Shown in pieces: positions 3,678 through 5,178 of a stretch of 5,178 nt of DNA (position 1 is its first letter; each line of letters starts with the position of its first letter). The position numbers were made by a program, and so were the translations under genes. Under the pieces are notes generated by a model, which saw only the letters and a list, made by a program, of their open reading frames with translations, was not told the origin of the DNA and made no database searches. The DNA is from JBFHRE01 sp041591895 (lineage in GTDB: Bacteria; Actinomycetota; Acidimicrobiia; Spongiisociales; ZC4RG35). The stretch is from assembly GCA_041591895.1 (NCBI GenBank), contig JBFHRE010000158.1, positions 1-5,178 of the forward strand. Reading direction: 5' to 3'.

Positions 3678-5036
3678 TCAATACCCCGTTTCGGTCGGTT
3701 TCAAACCGGTTCGGGGTGCGGCGCCGGCCGCCGGCGAGGGGGGTGGCGTCATCCGAAGGTGGGTCCGGATTCGAGGATCGAGCCACATGCCGGCAGCGAA
3801 CACGGCGGCCACTCCCAGAGCCAGGCCGGCCACGCCATCGATCGGGAACACCGCGTGCCCTGCGATCAAGGTCAGCGTCACGAGCGACGCGGTCGTGAAG
3901 GCGAGCCCGAGCCGCCTGACGGCATCTCCCCAACTGGAGGTCCAGGGCCATACCACGGCGAACAGGAAGGCGGTGAAACCGGCAACATGGAAATCGGGGA
4001 AGGGACTCGAAGCTGGGCGGCCCAGGAGGATCTGTGCCGTTTCGCGACGGAGGGTCGACCAGATGAGTGCCGCCACGGCGAGACTGATCATCACCGACGT
4101 CGACACGAGCCTTGCGTCCCTCGTCTTGCCCGTGGCCCAGCAGGCTGCGGCGCCCACCACCACGATGCCGATCAGCAAGAGTGGTAGGACCGCGGCAACC
4201 CGCTCGAGCGAGCTCGCGAACTCGGGTGTCAGCTGTCTGCCGAAGAAGTCCAGAACGTGAGCCTCGGCGAAGACCAAACCCGGGGCGGCAAGCAGAGCGA
4301 CCGATCCGATGGAAACGATGGCACTGACTGTGTGGGGGAGCAGCTTCAGGAACGGCCTCGGCTGCCCGTCCGCGGCGACCCCGAGGCGTAGGAGCGGACC
4401 GATGATTGGACGCTCTACGGCTCGGGCCAGGACGCTCCTGACCTTGCTCGGGTGGTCGGCCACCCAGCGCATGATCCAGATGACCGCGCCGAGCGACACT
4501 CCGATCACGGCCAGCAGGAGCGATCCTTGCCGGACGCCTCCTTCGATTGCCTCCCACCGAAACCCGGCCCAATGTCCGATCGTTGCGATCATCACGCCCC
4601 ACAGGAGAGCGCCTATGCCGTCACCCACGATGAACTGCCGGAACCGAAGTCCGCCCGCCCCGGCCGCCACCGGCGTCAAGGTGCGGATCATTGGCATGAA
4701 CCGGGCTGCCACCAGAGCCCATTTGCCCTTGGCGTCCAGGAAACGAGTTGCCCGCTCCAGCGCCGGCTTCGCCTTCTTCAAGAGGCGGTGCTCGAGCATC
4801 GCCGGGCCGAACCGCTTGCCCATCCAGTAGCCGATCGAGTCGCCCGTGATCGAGCCCGTCACAGCCGCAACGGCCACGATCCAGAGCGGGATTCCCGAGA
4901 CTCCGGCCAGCGCAGCGCCGAAGAAGGTTGCGAGCTCACCGGGTACGAAGAGCCCGACGAAACCTGCCGATTCCGCCGCCGAGGCCAGGAAAACGAGGGC
5001 AGGTGACCATGGCCCCCAGGCGAGGAACCTGCCCAT
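3678..5036 (-). CDS. DedA/VTT-family membrane protein fused to degenerate PAP2-like C-terminal domain
   Basis: The protein has 452 residues. The first ~190 are a DedA/VTT domain: a re-entrant VGLFVPGELATFFGAALAG (27-45), then GDSIGYWMGKRFG (65-77), and the signature ARFMPMIRTLTPVAAGAGGL (111-130) with its conserved Arg residues and F-x-x-x-x-x-G...LLWG (135-147). DedA proteins act in the inner membrane and several move undecaprenyl phosphate or other lipids across it. The second half (~235-420) has further hydrophobic helices and resembles a PAP2 lipid phosphatase: GRP (339-341), FPDFH (346-350) where PSGH is expected, and H394 with D400 where R-x5-H-x3-D is expected. Key residues are shifted or missing, so it may be catalytically dead. 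The tail (430-452) is Pro/Ala-rich and loose. DedA-PAP2 fusions are known. The ATG at 5036 has only a weak GAGAG site. It heads, or lies second in, the operon with the DUF2383 gene. Confidence 0.88.
   Translation of the reverse strand: MGRFLAWGPWSPALVFLASAAESAGFVGLFVPGELATFFGAALAGVSGIPLWIVAVAAVTGSITGDSIGYWMGKRFGPAMLEHRLLKKAKPALERATRFLDAKGKWALVAARFMPMIRTLTPVAAGAGGLRFRQFIVGDGIGALLWGVMIATIGHWAGFRWEAIEGGVRQGSLLLAVIGVSLGAVIWIMRWVADHPSKVRSVLARAVERPIIGPLLRLGVAADGQPRPFLKLLPHTVSAIVSIGSVALLAAPGLVFAEAHVLDFFGRQLTPEFASSLERVAAVLPLLLIGIVVVGAAACWATGKTRDARLVSTSVMISLAVAALIWSTLRRETAQILLGRPASSPFPDFHVAGFTAFLFAVVWPWTSSWGDAVRRLGLAFTTASLVTLTLIAGHAVFPIDGVAGLALGVAAVFAAGMWLDPRIRTHLRMTPPPSPAAGAAPRTGLKPTETGY
3684..3716 (-). 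other. Imperfect inverted repeat at the 3' end of the DedA-PAP2-like gene
   Basis: CGGTTT (3696-3701) and AAACCG (3703-3708) form a near-perfect palindrome nested within CCCCG (3684-3688) and CGGGG (3712-3716). It ends just before the stop codon. The transcript could fold here and separate expression of the membrane gene from the strongly translated DUF2383 gene, but no U-tract is present. Confidence 0.25.
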
Positions 5037-5177
5037 TCAGATCTCTCGATCCGCCATGGCCGCCCCCCGGCTCGGAAGCGAATCCGCCCTGGCAGGCAGG
5101 GCCGGATATCCAGGTGTCGGGTAGGAAGCAAGGCGCCGAGAAGTGAGCCAGAGCACCCACGCCAAGCCCCAGCCCGC
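5037..5177 (-). CDS. Possible C-terminal end of an upstream gene (partial)
   Basis: A minus-strand frame is open from the right edge to a TGA at 5037-5039, directly abutting the ATG of the DedA-like gene (TGAATG). The 46 residues start with a hydrophobic stretch AGWGLAWVLWLTSRRL, like the end of a membrane helix, and finish with a polar, Pro-rich tail. Third positions are mostly G/C in the first third but mixed later. Two other frames are also open here, so coding is uncertain. If real, it is a membrane protein co-transcribed with the DedA-like gene; if not, this is its leader region. Confidence 0.3.
   Translation of the reverse strand, partial: AGWGLAWVLWLTSRRLASYPTPGYPALPARADSLPSRGAAMADREI
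5103..5131 (-). promoter_or_regulatory. Weak candidate promoter upstream of the DedA-like gene
   Basis: On the minus strand TTGCTT (5126-5131), a 17-base spacer and TATCCG (5103-5108) resemble -35 and -10 boxes. The start point would fall about 60 bases before the ATG at 5036. This competes with the reading of the same stretch as the end of an upstream gene. Confidence 0.25.
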
Positions 5178-5178
5178 C

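Noticed and set aside
3228..4187. Plus-strand open frame of 319 codons
   Set aside because: It spans antisense to two confident genes (DUF2383 and the DedA-PAP2-like gene) and their intergenic gap; its composition is typical of a shadow frame.
3544..4602. Minus-strand open frame of 352 codons overlapping the DedA-like gene
   Set aside because: It is an Arg/Pro/Gly-rich out-of-frame reading of the same strand; the DedA frame has clear family motifs and membrane helices.
1..5178. tRNA, rRNA, CRISPR, transposon or phage sequence
   Set aside because: No cloverleaf or rRNA-like stretch, no regularly spaced direct repeats, and no transposase, integrase or terminal inverted repeats were seen on either strand.

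Overview
The window reads as high-GC bacterial chromosome, most likely from an actinobacterial lineage. The reasons are strong G/C bias at third codon positions, several GTG and TTG starts, RsbW-type HATPase proteins in numbers typical of that phylum, a SigB/SigF-type sigma factor, and one gene that looks leaderless. No species can be named from the sequence. No rRNA, tRNA, CRISPR array or insertion sequence was seen. Nearly everything is on the minus strand, so the biological order runs from the right edge to the left.

Right half (about 5178 to 2990, minus strand): a possible gene end enters from the right edge and stops directly before a DedA/VTT membrane protein fused to a degenerate PAP2-like C-terminal half (3678-5036). 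Next come a DUF2383/PA2169-type four-helix-bundle protein (3189-3638) and, one base later, a 48-residue two-helix hydrophobic protein (3041-3187). A 15-bp hairpin at 2990-3023 closes this set, which looks like an envelope or general-stress operon.

Middle (2842 to 2089): a minus-strand RsbW-like ATP-binding protein (2411-2806) overlaps by 23 bp, tail to tail, with a plus-strand gene (2089-2433). That gene encodes a stripped-down version of the same fold and may be read from a leaderless promoter.

Left half (2050 to 1, minus strand): a tightly coupled three-gene operon encodes a STAS anti-anti-sigma factor (1718-2050), a degenerate RsbW-like protein (1374-1721), and a SigB/SigF-family sigma factor carrying its own N-terminal degenerate RsbW-like domain (289-1377). 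The start of a PAS-domain gene (1-183) leaves the window at the left edge.

Together the left and middle parts form a partner-switching module: sigma, STAS antagonist and four copies of the anti-sigma kinase fold. Three of the four copies, including the one fused to the sigma factor, lack the N-box asparagine needed for Mg-ATP binding. The fused pseudokinase-sigma protein is the most unusual item. It suggests an anti-sigma domain held in cis, with the STAS protein and the other HATPase-like proteins acting on it by binding rather than by phosphorylation. That mechanism is inference; the domain order and missing residues are read from the sequence.
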